Shown: positions 53,278-62,394, numbered from the stretch's first letter. The stretch is DNA of 64,000 nt from Streptomyces antioxidans (GCF_000968685.2 NZ_LAKD02000105.1:41013-105012), one strand, 5' to 3'. The notes: generated by a model from the sequence alone, not told the origin. Numbers and translations are program-made.

Positions 53278-53646
53278 GATTCTTTTTTCCCTCTCGTCCG
53301 GTGGACCGCCCGCCCCACGGGTGGTCCTTTGGTGTATCCGGTTCGAAAGGGGGGTCCTCACCCGCCCATGACGGCATCGAGCACCGCACAAGGACGAGCG
53401 AGCTGGCTGGTGTTACTGGCCTCGCGGCCCGCGTGCACGGCACATCCCGAAAAGAACGCGGGACAGCCGGACGCGGCACCCCCCTACCGCGTTTCCCGCC
53501 CCGGAAACCATCGCGACGCTGTGAAGCCCCTCCCCTGGAGCCGCCTGGAATGATGGTTCCGGCACGGGTGGAAGTACGACGGTATTGACGTCGCAAACAC
53601 TATGGCAAGCCCGTTGCGGAAACACCCCCCTTGGGAATTTTGTTCG
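53278..53646. other. promoter/leader region of the polysaccharide genes
   Basis: 369 bases between the start of the GT2 gene and the end of the acetyltransferase gene. No gene supported; frames here are shadows with no family features. A G-rich run (AAAGGGGGG) near 53346 was noted. Confidence 0.5.
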
Positions 53647-54768
53647 TCATTTTTGTGGGTTCCTTTCCCGCAGGTTCCGAAGGTCCCGCAGGCTGCCCAT
53701 GCGTTTGAGCAGTCGGTCGGCCGGACCGAAGAGCTCCGGCCGGGAAACCACCGCATTGCGGAGTGTGCGCACCGGGGCGCGCCGCACCCGATGGACGAGT
53801 GCCACCGGATGGCGGCGCGTCACCCACCCCTCCGACACGCTGAGATCGCGTGTTTTGAGGGAGTCCTTGTATTCCTTCGCGCCGCGCCCGAGATCGAGAT
53901 AGTCCACGCCCTGCGCGGCGGCACCCTCCGCCATCCGCAGATGCAGCACAAGTCCGGGCGAGAATTTGGCATATGCCGGGTCGTAGGCCGGAAACCAACA
54001 GGCGAGCACCCGTTCCGAACGCAGCCCGAAGTGCGCGGCCACCGGCCGCCCGCCCGCGTACAGCACTGACAGCAGCCCCTGGCAGGAGGCGCTGCGGGTG
54101 TGGAAGAGCTGCTCCAGCAGCCGGATGATCCAGGGATGGGCGAACCGGTCGCTGCGCCCGGTCCTGCGGTACTGCGCGGACTTCCAGCCGATCAGGGTGG
54201 CCAGCACGGCCGGATCGCGCTCGTCGTGCACATAGCGCACCTCGCCGACGTCGCGGCCCAGTTTGCGCTCCTTGGCGAGCGTGCTGCGGGTGAACTTCGG
54301 CGACTGGGCGCGCAGCCGGGCCAGATACGCCTCGTAGCCGCGGTCCACATCGATCACGGGGGAGGGGAACGAGCCGCGGGCCCCCACCCCGAACGGCTTC
54401 TGCCCCTCCACCAGGTGGTCGAACTCCCAGACCGCGAGGCCGCATGCGCGCAGCAGCTCCCTGGCGTCCCACTGGAACCCGGGCCGGTGCACCAGGCCCT
54501 GGGCGTCGGAAAGGCCGAGACCGACCGCCCGCCCCACCCCGAGCCGGGTCCGCTGAAAGGGGAAGAACGCCACCGGCTCCCCCTCCTCGCGGACCACCGC
54601 GATCCGCACCCCGCGTCTGCAGCGGCCGACGGCAAGGGTGAACTCCGGCGACAGAAAGGGATTCGCCAGCTCCGGCGCGCCCAGTAGATGCGCCTGTGAC
54701 TGCATGGCCGTCCACACCGCCCGGTCGGCCGCGGTCAGCTCGCCCGGGCGATACACACCGATGTCCAC
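53647..54768 (-). CDS. CelD/BcsL-like GNAT acetyltransferase
   Basis: A 373-residue protein of the Acetyltransf_6 family used in cellulose and other exopolysaccharide operons. LANPFLSPEFTLAVGRC, AVVREEGEPVAFFPFQRT, VLYAGGRPVAAHFGLRSERVLACWFPAYDPAYAKFSPGLVLHLRMAEGAAAQGVDYLDLGRGAKEYKDSLKTR cover the acetyl-CoA binding half. Tail is basic (RRHPVALVHRVRRAPVRTLRNA). Suggests acetylation of the polymer; a FemAB-type peptide transfer is a less likely alternative. Confidence 0.85.
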   Translation of the reverse strand: MDIGVYRPGELTAADRAVWTAMQSQAHLLGAPELANPFLSPEFTLAVGRCRRGVRIAVVREEGEPVAFFPFQRTRLGVGRAVGLGLSDAQGLVHRPGFQWDARELLRACGLAVWEFDHLVEGQKPFGVGARGSFPSPVIDVDRGYEAYLARLRAQSPKFTRSTLAKERKLGRDVGEVRYVHDERDPAVLATLIGWKSAQYRRTGRSDRFAHPWIIRLLEQLFHTRSASCQGLLSVLYAGGRPVAAHFGLRSERVLACWFPAYDPAYAKFSPGLVLHLRMAEGAAAQGVDYLDLGRGAKEYKDSLKTRDLSVSEGWVTRRHPVALVHRVRRAPVRTLRNAVVSRPELFGPADRLLKRMGSLRDLRNLRERNPQK

Positions 54769-54787
54769 TGTGCCTAGTCCTGACCTC

Positions 54788-54876
54788 GTGTCATGCGTCG
54801 CGTCACGCTTCGCGTCTCATACGTCGCCTCATGCGTCGCCTCATACGCCCCTCATACGCCCCTCATGCGTGCCTCA
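54788..54876 (-). repeat. 11-12 bp tandem array anchored on a stop codon
   Basis: On the minus strand about seven units of GGCGACGCATGA, GGGGCGTATGA or close variants follow the stop of the membrane protein gene. Each contains a copy of its last codon and stop (GCA TGA). Confidence 0.8.
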
Positions 54877-55284
54877 TGCGTCGTCTCGTATGTTCGTGCG
54901 CCGCCTCGTACGTCGTCGCCGGGCGAGGCGGGTGAGCAGCGTCGACACCAGGATCAGCAGGCTTACGGCCCCCACCGCCGTCACTCCGCCGCGCGCCGAC
55001 CACATCCGCAGCGCCAGCATCGCCTCCGCCACCAGCAGATCCAGCGCGAGCGCGCCCGCCACCGCCAGCACCGGGCGGGTGAGCGCGTCCAGCCCGCGCA
55101 GCGCGCTGCCTATGGCCAGCGCGGGCGCCGCGAGCAGGAAGAACAGCGTGAACGGCGCCCGCAGCGGTGAGTGGACGTCGGCCAGCGCGAGTGCCGCGCC
55201 GAGACCCGCGATGCCCACCGCGGCGCCCACGATCACCGGCAGCGAATCCCCACCCGCCGGCCTGTTGTCAGTGATGGTATGCAT
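54874..55284 (-). CDS. small membrane protein of the polysaccharide locus
   Basis: A 136-residue protein with four predicted spans (LPVIVGAAVGIAGLGAALALA, FTLFFLLAAPALAIGSAL, PVLAVAGALALDLLVAEAM, VTAVGAVSLLILVSTLLT) and a basic tail. No family recognised. Position upstream of the acetyltransferase gene and on the same strand suggests a role in the same locus. GTG 55284 is likely; no strong ribosome site. Confidence 0.75.
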   Translation of the reverse strand: MHTITDNRPAGGDSLPVIVGAAVGIAGLGAALALADVHSPLRAPFTLFFLLAAPALAIGSALRGLDALTRPVLAVAGALALDLLVAEAMLALRMWSARGGVTAVGAVSLLILVSTLLTRLARRRRTRRRTNIRDDA

Positions 55285-55788
55285 TGGCGACTTTGCCCCC
55301 CGAAGCGCCGGATGCCGGGCTTCAATGTCGCGCAGTCGGCGGATGCCGTCAAGACGGAGAAAGTGTGCGAACGCGCCATAGACGGGCGGACGGTTGAGCC
55401 CTCATCAGGGCTGGTCGCGCGGTGTGCGCCGGGGGTGCGCCGGGGGCGCGGACGGGGTGCACCGGGGGCGCGACGGGGGCGCGATGGCGGTGTGGCGGGG
55501 GGCGCGACGGCGGCGTGATGGGGTGCGGCAGGGGTGTTCGGGTGGGGAGTTTGGGCGTCGCGTGGCGACTCATCCATATTCCTTCCGACCTATGGATGTA
55601 TCAGCCGCGTATCGAAAGATTTTTGCCAACTACCCGCATAGATTGGCCGGTTGCGCGGGATGACATAGCCACGTCACATCGCTGAAATCGATCCCCGCGA
55701 CGTGACTGACGGTTTCGAACGCGATTGCTCATTTTTCGGGCTATCGCGCCTCACATCGGCACAGCAGTGATCCTGCTAGGGAGTTCGA
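55285..55788. other. intergenic region with G-rich tract
   Basis: About 55425-55530 has many runs of four to six G (CGGGGGTGCGCCGGGGGCG and similar), a 12-13 bp imperfect repeat. The final 150 bases are AT-richer and hold the promoter and GGGAG ribosome site of the GDSL gene. No other gene seen. Confidence 0.6.
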
Positions 55789-56595
55789 ATGAAACTGTCC
55801 AGACTCACGGCGACGATGGGTGCGTTCGTCGTCGGTGCCGTCCTCGCCCTCACCGGGGCCGGTGCGGCCCAGGCCACTGAGAACAGCGCGGGCCCCGCCT
55901 ATGTGGCGCTGGGCGACTCCTACTCATCCGGCGTCGGCGCGGGCAGCTACGACGGCGCCAGCGGCAACTGCAAGCGCAGCACCAAGGCGTACCCCGCGCT
56001 CTGGGCCGCCTCGCACGCCCCATCGAGCTTCAACTTCACCGCCTGCTCCGGGGCCAAGACCGGCGATGTGCTCAACAACCAGCTCGGCCCGCTGAACTCC
56101 GGCACCGGCCTCGTCTCCATCTCCATCGGCGGCAATGACGCGGGCTTCGCCGACATCATGATGACCTGCGTGCTGCAGTCCGAGTCCACCTGCGTCAACG
56201 CGGTCAACAGTGCCAAGGACTTCGTCCAGAACACCCTGCCCGGCAAGCTGGACCAGGTCTACAACGCCATCAGTGCCAAGTCCCCCTCCGCGCATGTCGT
56301 CGTCCTCGGCTACCCGCGGTTCTACAAGCTCAGCGGCTCCTGCATCGTGGGCCTGACCGAGACCGAACGCGCCGCGATCAACAGCGGCGCGGATGTCCTC
56401 AACTCCGTCACCGCCAAGCGCGCCGCCGACCACGGCTTCAGCTTCGGCGACGTCACCTCGACCTTCACCGGGCATGAGATCTGCTCCGGCAGCGCCTGGC
56501 TGAACAGCGTCACCGTCCCCGTCGACGAGTCCTACCACCCCACCGCCGCCGGTCAGTCCGGTGGCTACCTCCCGGTCTTCAGCGCAGCCGCCTGA
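55789..56595 (+). CDS. secreted SGNH/GDSL hydrolase (esterase/lipase)
   Basis: A 268-residue secreted esterase. Signal MKLSRLTATMGAFVVGAVLALTGAGAAQA then AYVALGDSYSSGVGAG (block I Ser), GGNDAGF (block III), and VDESYHPTAAGQ (block V Asp/His). Six cysteines fit three disulfides as in the Streptomyces scabies esterase family. Start ATG 55789 with a GGGAG upstream. Probably hydrolyses acyl esters outside the cell. Confidence 0.93.
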   Translation: MKLSRLTATMGAFVVGAVLALTGAGAAQATENSAGPAYVALGDSYSSGVGAGSYDGASGNCKRSTKAYPALWAASHAPSSFNFTACSGAKTGDVLNNQLGPLNSGTGLVSISIGGNDAGFADIMMTCVLQSESTCVNAVNSAKDFVQNTLPGKLDQVYNAISAKSPSAHVVVLGYPRFYKLSGSCIVGLTETERAAINSGADVLNSVTAKRAADHGFSFGDVTSTFTGHEICSGSAWLNSVTVPVDESYHPTAAGQSGGYLPVFSAAA

Positions 56596-56620
56596 GCCGG
56601 ACCCGCCACCACCAGAAACC

Positions 56621-56649
56621 GAGGAGGCCCCGCCCACCGGGGCCTCCTC
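56621..56649. terminator. terminator of the GDSL hydrolase gene
   Basis: Perfect 12-bp stem GAGGAGGCCCCG (56621-56632) with 56638-56649, 5-base loop. No T run follows; Streptomyces terminators often lack one. Confidence 0.75.
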
Positions 56650-56658
56650 GCACACCCC

Positions 56659-56900
56659 CCACCGCCTCCGGCGGTCCTTTCCTCACCCCGCCCCTCCCCA
56701 CCACCAGGGGCTCCGCCCCCGGCCCCCGGAGCTAAGGGGCTCCGCCCCGTTCCGAGGCTTGGGGCGGGAGCCCTGATCCGGGGCCTGGGGCGCGCCCCCT
56801 AACCGAGGCTTGCGGTGCGGCGCCGAGCCGGGGCTGGGGCGGAGCCCCAGCTGTGGGAAGGGGTGGGGGAGGGGGAAAGGCCCGCCGCAGGCGTCACCCA
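56659..56900. repeat. dispersed GC-rich repeats, copies D and inverted E
   Basis: Copy D (56659-56720) has GCGGTCCTTTCCTCACCCCG and GGGGCTCCGCCCCC. The inverted copy (about 56830-56900) has GGGGCGGAGCCCCAGC, GGGAAGGGGTGGGGGAGGGG and CCCGCCGCAGGCGTCA. Confidence 0.75.
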
Positions 56901-56945
56901 GCGGACCCCCTAGCCCTCAACCGAGCAATTCGGGCTGCATGTACC

Positions 56946-58853
56946 TCAACCGAGCGTGGTTGCCGCCCCCCTCAACACCAATCCGCACCCCAACGCGAGG
57001 ACGACGGCGGCGGTTCCGACCGGCGAGGCACGCCGCACCGCCCCCAGCAGCCGGTCAATCCGGCCCCCGGCCCCCTTGCGCGCCGCCAGCCGCTCCGTGG
57101 CCCGTACGCCCAGGCGCACCGCCGCGAACCCGGCCACTGTCAGCGTCAGCGCCAGCCCGAGCCCGTACGCCACCACCAGGACGAAGCCGAACCACGCCTG
57201 GCCCAGCGCGGCGGCGCCGACGAGCACGATGACGGCCGAGGGGCTGGGCACCATGCCCCCGGCGAAACCGAGCAGCAGGGTGCCGCGCAGGGTGGGGCGC
57301 ACCTCGTGGGTGTGGGCGTGACCGTCGCCGTGGTCGTGGGTGTGCGTATGCGCATGGCCGTGATCGTGGCCCCGCGTGCGTACGTGATCGTGGCCCCGCG
57401 CATGTACGTGATCGTGGCCGATGCGGTGTTGGGCCCGCACATGCCGACGGCGCCGCAGCGCCTTGCGGAGCAGCCCCGCCCCGGCCACCGCCACCAGTAC
57501 ACCGCTCGCGACGCCCAGCCATGAGATCACCGAGGGAGCCGCCGCGGAACCGGCCGTGACCAGCAGCCCCAGCGCGAAGACGCCCAACGTATGGGTGACC
57601 GTCACCGATGCGCCCAGCGCCAGTACGTCACGCGGCGCGCTGCGGCCGCCCGCCGCGGCGGCGGCCGCCATCATCGTCTTGCCGTGGCCGGGTGCCAGGG
57701 CGTGCATCGCGCCCAGCAGTACGGCGGTGGCGAAGGCCGTAAGGGCGAAGCCGAAGGTGATGTCGTGGCGCGCGACCATCGAGGTGAGCGCCTGGGTCCA
57801 CCGGTCCGCTCCGCGCGGCAGCACCGACGGGCCCACCGCGTCGTCCCGGCCGGACTCCGCCGCGCCCGTGAGCGCGGGGCCGCCCGCCCTGACCCGCAGC
57901 GTGGCCGACCGCTGGTCGGGCGGCGAGGAGAGCTGCCCCGCCGGATAGCGGACCAGCCGGTGGGAGGGGGAGCTCCTGGGGACGTCGGCGTCGGTGAGCG
58001 TCATGCGGTCGCCCTGTGCCGTCACCTCGCGCCAGCCGGGGCCCGTACCGATGTCACGCGGACGATAGGCCACCGTGGCCCGTTCGCCGTCACCCAGCGC
58101 GGCCGTAAGGCGGCACTCCACCCGCAGCGTCGGCAGCCCGGCCTGGCCGGGGCGCTGACGGGCCCGCGCGTTCCCGGCGCGTACGGGCACCTCGCGCCCC
58201 TCGACCGTCAGCCGCGCCCCCTCCGCCGCGCCGGCGCAGCGCCGCGCCGCCCACGTGCCCAACTCCCGCCCGGACAGGGCGTCGTCGCCATCGCGGTCGA
58301 TCTCCGGCTTCGCCTGGGCGGCGGGGATCTCGGCGAGGTCCTCGACGTGGTCGACCCGCAGCGTCCCCGGGGCGATCACGAGCCCGTCGTAGCGGTTGAC
58401 GGTGAAGTTCCCGAGCGGATGCGCCTCGGCACTCCCAGCCGACAACACCACCACCGCCACGGCCCCCAGCAGCCCCCCAACAGCCACCAGCCGCCACCGG
58501 GTCCGGCGCCCAGGCGTTCGGGTTTTCCTGGTGGGGGTCCGGCCGTGGATCGCCGGGTGGCGGGCTGGGGGCTTGTCGTTCCCGCTTCGGGATAGGCCTA
58601 CGAGCCGCCAACGGGCCCGTGGCCCGGGTGCCTTGGTTTCGTTGATGGGGGCATGGGGGCGCAGCCCCAGCCGGGGGGCCGGGGGCTCGGCCTCGGTTTC
58701 GGCGGGGGCCACCAGCCGCCACCGGGTCCGGCGCCCAGGCGTTCGGGTTTTCCTGGTGGGGGTCCGGCCGTGGATCGCCGGGTGGCGGGCCGGGGGCTTG
58801 TCGTTCCCGCTTCGGGGGGCCGGGGGCTGGGCCTCGGTTCGGGGAGGGGTCAT
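56946..58853 (-). CDS. NicO-family nickel/cobalt exporter-like protein with duplicated N-terminal extension
   Basis: A 635-residue membrane protein with at least six spans in the second half (FALTAFATAVLLGAMHALAPGHGKTMM, ALGASVTVTHTLGVFALGLLV). The His-rich loop (RIGHDHVHARGHDH, GHAHTHTHDHGDGHAHTHE) is typical of RcnA/NicO metal proteins. An extracytoplasmic domain (HPLGNFTVNRYDGLVI through SPPDQRSATLRV, residues about 145-390) precedes it. The first 120 residues are low-complexity and contain a 36-residue direct repeat (PPARHPAIHGRTPTRKTRTP-containing), from a 109-bp DNA duplication kept in frame. ATG 58853 overlaps the TPR gene stop (ATGA). Substrate Ni or Co is inferred. Confidence 0.85.
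   Translation of the reverse strand: MTPPRTEAQPPAPRSGNDKPPARHPAIHGRTPTRKTRTPGRRTRWRLVAPAETEAEPPAPRLGLRPHAPINETKAPGPRARWRLVGLSRSGNDKPPARHPAIHGRTPTRKTRTPGRRTRWRLVAVGGLLGAVAVVVLSAGSAEAHPLGNFTVNRYDGLVIAPGTLRVDHVEDLAEIPAAQAKPEIDRDGDDALSGRELGTWAARRCAGAAEGARLTVEGREVPVRAGNARARQRPGQAGLPTLRVECRLTAALGDGERATVAYRPRDIGTGPGWREVTAQGDRMTLTDADVPRSSPSHRLVRYPAGQLSSPPDQRSATLRVRAGGPALTGAAESGRDDAVGPSVLPRGADRWTQALTSMVARHDITFGFALTAFATAVLLGAMHALAPGHGKTMMAAAAAAGGRSAPRDVLALGASVTVTHTLGVFALGLLVTAGSAAAPSVISWLGVASGVLVAVAGAGLLRKALRRRRHVRAQHRIGHDHVHARGHDHVRTRGHDHGHAHTHTHDHGDGHAHTHEVRPTLRGTLLLGFAGGMVPSPSAVIVLVGAAALGQAWFGFVLVVAYGLGLALTLTVAGFAAVRLGVRATERLAARKGAGGRIDRLLGAVRRASPVGTAAVVLALGCGLVLRGAATTLG
58483..58816. repeat. 109-bp direct repeat (58483-58591 and 58708-58816) in NicO gene
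   Basis: Displaced by 225 bases (75 codons), one mismatch (position 58566/58791). The intervening 116 bases include GC-rich repeat-like sequence. Confidence 0.92.
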
Positions 58854-60229
58854 CGGGTGGGGTCCAGTTCCTTCAGGGCCGCCTTCGCCGCTCGCGCGCC
58901 CGTGGGCGAGAAGCCCGGGTTGAGGTCGAGCGCGGCCCTCAGGTGGCGGCGTGCCGGGCCGTCGTCGCCCAGGGACTTCTCGATGACGCCCCGGTGGTAG
59001 AAGAACGCCGCGTTGCGGTAGCCCGGTTCGGCGGCGTGCTCGGCGTACCCCAGGGCCGCCTCGTCCTCGCCGTTGCGGTGCAGGGCCCAGGCCAGCGCGT
59101 CGGCGGTGTGTACGGTGCGCCGCCGGTCCCACTCGGCGCGGGCCGCCTTCAGCGCCTCCCGCACGTCGCCGTGGTCGGCCGCGACCAGCGCGCTGTCCAG
59201 GTCGGTCGCGACCCCGTTGGCGCGGGCGAGCGCGATCCAGGTGTCGACCACCGCGTACTGGCCGCGCGCCGTGTGGCGGTCGCCCCGCGCCTCGTACGCC
59301 TCGCCGAGCGCCGCGAGCTCGGCGGGCAGCGGATAGCGCCGTACGACCGCCTCCAGATCGCGGATCCCCGCCTTCTGGCGGCCGTCCGCGACCGAGGTGC
59401 GGCCGCGGCCCTCAAGCGCCGGGAGATAGTCGGGGACGGCGCGCAGCGCGGTGGCGTACGCCCGCCGTGCCGCCCCGTACTCGCCCTGGTTCCAGGCCAG
59501 TTGGCCGAGCGCCGTCGACACATAGGCGATATCGCTGGGCGAGGTGGCGGAGTCCTGGGCGCGCAGCAGCACCCGGCGCGCCCCGGCCGGATCTCCGCGC
59601 AGCTCGCGGACGTAGGCGAGGCGGGTGAAGACGGGGATGCCCGGGCGCAGGGAGTCGGCCTTCTCGGCGGCGGTGTACGCGTCCTTGTAGCGGCCCAGTT
59701 CGACGAGGGCGTCCACCCGGACGGCGAGTGCCCCCTGGCTGTAGGAGTTCACCTTCAGGGCCTGGTCGGCGTCGCGCAGCGCCCCCCGGAAGTCATGGCG
59801 GGCGGCGGCGAGCGAGGCGCGCCCGGCGAGCGCCACGTCGTTGTCGCGCGGCTGGAGGGCCAGCGACCGGGCGAACGCCTTGTCCGCCTGCGGATAGCGG
59901 GTGGGGTCGCCGCTGGCCCTGGCCTGCTCGACATAGGCCGAGCCGAGACCGGCCCAGCTCTCCGCGTCCTTGGGCCCACCGCGCAGATGGGTCTGCATCG
60001 CGTCGATCTGCCGGGCGAGGCCGTCGCCGCTGAGCTGGTCGTACCGCGCGGCGGCGGGGTGCACCGCGCGGACGCCGCCCTGGCCGCGGGCGGACGCGCC
60101 GGCCCCGCCGGACCCGCCCGGCCCGTCCGGGGCGCCGGTCACGATCGAGGCGGCGGTCAGCCCGGCCGCGAGCGCGAACACCACGGCCGCGGTCCGGGCC
60201 GTAGGGAGGAGGGATGGCCGAAGAGCCAT
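58850..60229 (-). CDS. TPR (tetratricopeptide repeat) protein with N-terminal anchor
   Basis: A 459-residue protein. Signal/anchor ARTAAVVFALAAGLTAASIV is followed by at least eight TPR-like helix pairs (e.g. AESWAGLGSAYVEQARASGD, DVALAGRASLAAARHDFRGALRDADQAL, ALEGRGRTSVADGRQKAGIRDLEAVV). No catalytic motif. Start chosen at 60229; GTG 60256 gives nine more residues. It is flanked by DUF4331 and NicO genes with overlapping or short spacers, implying a complex. Confidence 0.85.
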   Translation of the reverse strand: MALRPSLLPTARTAAVVFALAAGLTAASIVTGAPDGPGGSGGAGASARGQGGVRAVHPAAARYDQLSGDGLARQIDAMQTHLRGGPKDAESWAGLGSAYVEQARASGDPTRYPQADKAFARSLALQPRDNDVALAGRASLAAARHDFRGALRDADQALKVNSYSQGALAVRVDALVELGRYKDAYTAAEKADSLRPGIPVFTRLAYVRELRGDPAGARRVLLRAQDSATSPSDIAYVSTALGQLAWNQGEYGAARRAYATALRAVPDYLPALEGRGRTSVADGRQKAGIRDLEAVVRRYPLPAELAALGEAYEARGDRHTARGQYAVVDTWIALARANGVATDLDSALVAADHGDVREALKAARAEWDRRRTVHTADALAWALHRNGEDEAALGYAEHAAEPGYRNAAFFYHRGVIEKSLGDDGPARRHLRAALDLNPGFSPTGARAAKAALKELDPTR

Positions 60230-60393
60230 GGTGACAGCTGCCTTTCGCTGAGCCACGAACGCGGACAGAACGGGAGGAAACGCGGGGAGACGGACGGAAC
60301 TGGGATGGCTACGGAGGAGCCTGGGCGCGGCCCGCCGCGCGGGTCTCGGCGGGCCGCGCCCGGTGGTGGTACGGACCCGATGGCACCCGCGGC

Positions 60394-61908
60394 TCAGTGC
60401 CTGCGCAGGCGCGGAGCCCGCCGCCGCGACCGCATCCAGAGGAATCCGAGGCCCAGCAGCAGCACGGCCCCGCCACCGGCCGCCGCGGACCCCGCGAGCA
60501 GCATGCTGTCGTCGGAGGAGGAGCCGACGCCCGAGCCACCGTTCAGCAGCGACTGCCCGGCGCTCTTCGAGACGGCCTTGGCGTCAGAACCGGAGCTGGG
60601 CAGCGCCAGGTACGGGAAGGAGCCGCCGAACTCCTGGTCGTTCTCGTCCACCGCGTCGCCCAGGTCGTTCTTCTTGCCCAGCAGCTCGCCCTCCATGGCC
60701 TGGAGCGCGATGTCCAGGACGTCGTCGGAGAGCCTGCGGCCGTTGGGGAAGCCCGCGTTGTCACCGTCCAGGACGCCCAGCCGCTTGGGGCTGCCGCTGG
60801 GTTCTACGGAGGTGTTGAGCCGCAGCTCCTCGGCGGGGCGCACGTTCGGCGGCTGGTTGAGCTTGGGCACACCGGTGAGGAACGCATGCACCAGGTCGTC
60901 GCGCGGGGTGTCCGGCGCCTTGATCTTGTAGATCTGCTCGACCAGCTTGGGGAGTTCGGGGTCCTGGACGAACTTCAGGAACTGCCCGTCGTCCCACGGC
61001 GCGGAGGCGTTGAACTTGTCCTTGTCCTTGCGCGGGATGACCACCTCGTTGACCAGGGGGCTGCCGAGCCGGGAGACCTGCGTCCAGTCGCCGTCGGCGG
61101 TCTGGCGGTGGGTGGTGGCCCAGACGCCGATCACCGGCTGGTCCTTGGACTCGGTCAGCGCCGACGTCGGCACCTGGAGGGCCATCGACTGGACGTTGTA
61201 GCCCTTGAGGGTGTCATTGCCGACCTCGGACATGTCGCCGCCGTACAGCAGGTCGAAGACGCGCAGATCGAGGAAGAACGGGTCGTCGGCCTGACCGGCG
61301 AAGGCGGTCGAGCCCCCGCTGTAGCCGATCTTCCGCACCGACTGGTCGCGGAGCTTGGCGTAGTCGGGCATGGACGCCTTGCCGACGTTCGACGGCGCGA
61401 CCGGCAGATCGCTGCCCAGCTTGGCGCGGGCGACGGCCTTCTGGTGCTTCAGCTTGATGACCTCGAGGTCATAAGTCTGGGTGAAGTTGAGGGTGGCGTC
61501 CTCGAGCGAGTTCACCGGCCCGGTGTTGTAGAGGAACGTGTCGCCGTTCTTGACGTGGTCCTTGAAGGTCCACCGGAAGAGCAGATCGCCCTGGCCGTCG
61601 CCGTCGTTGTCGACGTGCAGGTCGTAGCGGGCGTCATGGGCGAACTTGTAGAAGTTGGGGCCGCCCGCGGGGTCCTCGAACGGCAGCACATTGACGACCA
61701 TGGTGGTCGTGTCCGGCTTGTCCGGGCTGACGAACGCGTAGACGTCCGTGGCGTCGTACTGCGGCTGACCGGAGATCAGCGGCGCCTCGCGGTGGCTCGA
61801 GGCCTGCGCCGTCCCGGGCTGCACTATGGCCACTCCGGCGGCCGTGAGCCCGCCCGCGGCCAGTGCGCAGCTGACCAGCGCGGCCAAGCTCTTGGTGATT
61901 GTGGTCAT
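60394..61908 (-). CDS. DUF4331 secreted protein with C-terminal membrane anchor
   Basis: A 504-residue protein. Signal ITKSLAALVSCALAAGGLTAAGVAIVQPGTAQA is followed by SSHREAPLISGQPQYDATDVYAFVSP, the DUF4331 hallmark, and VNVLPFEDPAGGPNFYKF. A C-terminal span (SAAAGGGAVLLLGLGFLWM) and Arg-rich tail anchor it. ATG 61908 has AAGGA nine bases upstream (GTG/ATG at 61926 has less support). It leads the DUF4331-TPR-NicO set, separated from the TPR gene by 164 bases. Confidence 0.9.
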   Translation of the reverse strand: MTTITKSLAALVSCALAAGGLTAAGVAIVQPGTAQASSHREAPLISGQPQYDATDVYAFVSPDKPDTTTMVVNVLPFEDPAGGPNFYKFAHDARYDLHVDNDGDGQGDLLFRWTFKDHVKNGDTFLYNTGPVNSLEDATLNFTQTYDLEVIKLKHQKAVARAKLGSDLPVAPSNVGKASMPDYAKLRDQSVRKIGYSGGSTAFAGQADDPFFLDLRVFDLLYGGDMSEVGNDTLKGYNVQSMALQVPTSALTESKDQPVIGVWATTHRQTADGDWTQVSRLGSPLVNEVVIPRKDKDKFNASAPWDDGQFLKFVQDPELPKLVEQIYKIKAPDTPRDDLVHAFLTGVPKLNQPPNVRPAEELRLNTSVEPSGSPKRLGVLDGDNAGFPNGRRLSDDVLDIALQAMEGELLGKKNDLGDAVDENDQEFGGSFPYLALPSSGSDAKAVSKSAGQSLLNGGSGVGSSSDDSMLLAGSAAAGGGAVLLLGLGFLWMRSRRRAPRLRRH

Positions 61909-62130
61909 CCTGTAGGTCCTTCGCACGCTTGTTGGAGCAGTCCTTCATGCGGCTATTCGGACCCGGCGAACGGATGGATTGGTCGGCCCGGGAAATTGTT
62001 TGCGCGTGATAGGTATCGTCAACACCCTTGACGCGGTGGTGAATCCGGAACCTGGGATGCGTGGGTGACGGCTCGGGGAGGTAGGGTTACTCTGCCCGGG
62101 GCGGGTGCCCTCGTACGGGTGGGGAGTGTC

Positions 62131-62394
62131 ATGGAGCAGATAACGGTACGGAGCAGGCCACGAGTGCCTGCGATCAACTGTGGAAGCGGTGCGTCCAGTG
62201 CGCGCCTCGAGCGCCATCTCGCGGTGATGGGCGGCCCCGCCGTCCCGCAGCGGGAGGCGGAGAGCGCGGCGGTGCTGATGCAGGAGCTGACCGCGCGCGA
62301 TCACACGCGCGCGAAGAACAGCCGGGGTGCGCGGGTGTCCCTGTTCGCGCCGCTGCGCCGGCTGCGCCGTTCCCTGTTCGGCAACCGCGGCTGA
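62131..62394 (+). CDS. small conserved protein (unknown function)
   Basis: An 87-residue basic protein: MEQITVRSRPRVPAINCGSG, ARLERHLAVMGGPAVPQREAESAAVLMQELTARDHTRAK, ending ARVSLFAPLRRLRRSLFG. ATG 62131 follows GGGGAG. Resembles proteins I recall from many streptomycetes; no domain known. Divergent from the DUF4331 gene. Confidence 0.75.
   Translation: MEQITVRSRPRVPAINCGSGASSARLERHLAVMGGPAVPQREAESAAVLMQELTARDHTRAKNSRGARVSLFAPLRRLRRSLFGNRG

Larger units (their letters stand above)
56596..56945. other. convergent spacer with terminator and repeats
   Basis: Holds the terminator of the GDSL gene (56621-56649), GC-rich repeat copy D (about 56659-56720), an inverted copy (about 56830-56900) and a 12-bp duplication of the NicO gene end (56915-56926). 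No gene. Confidence 0.7.
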
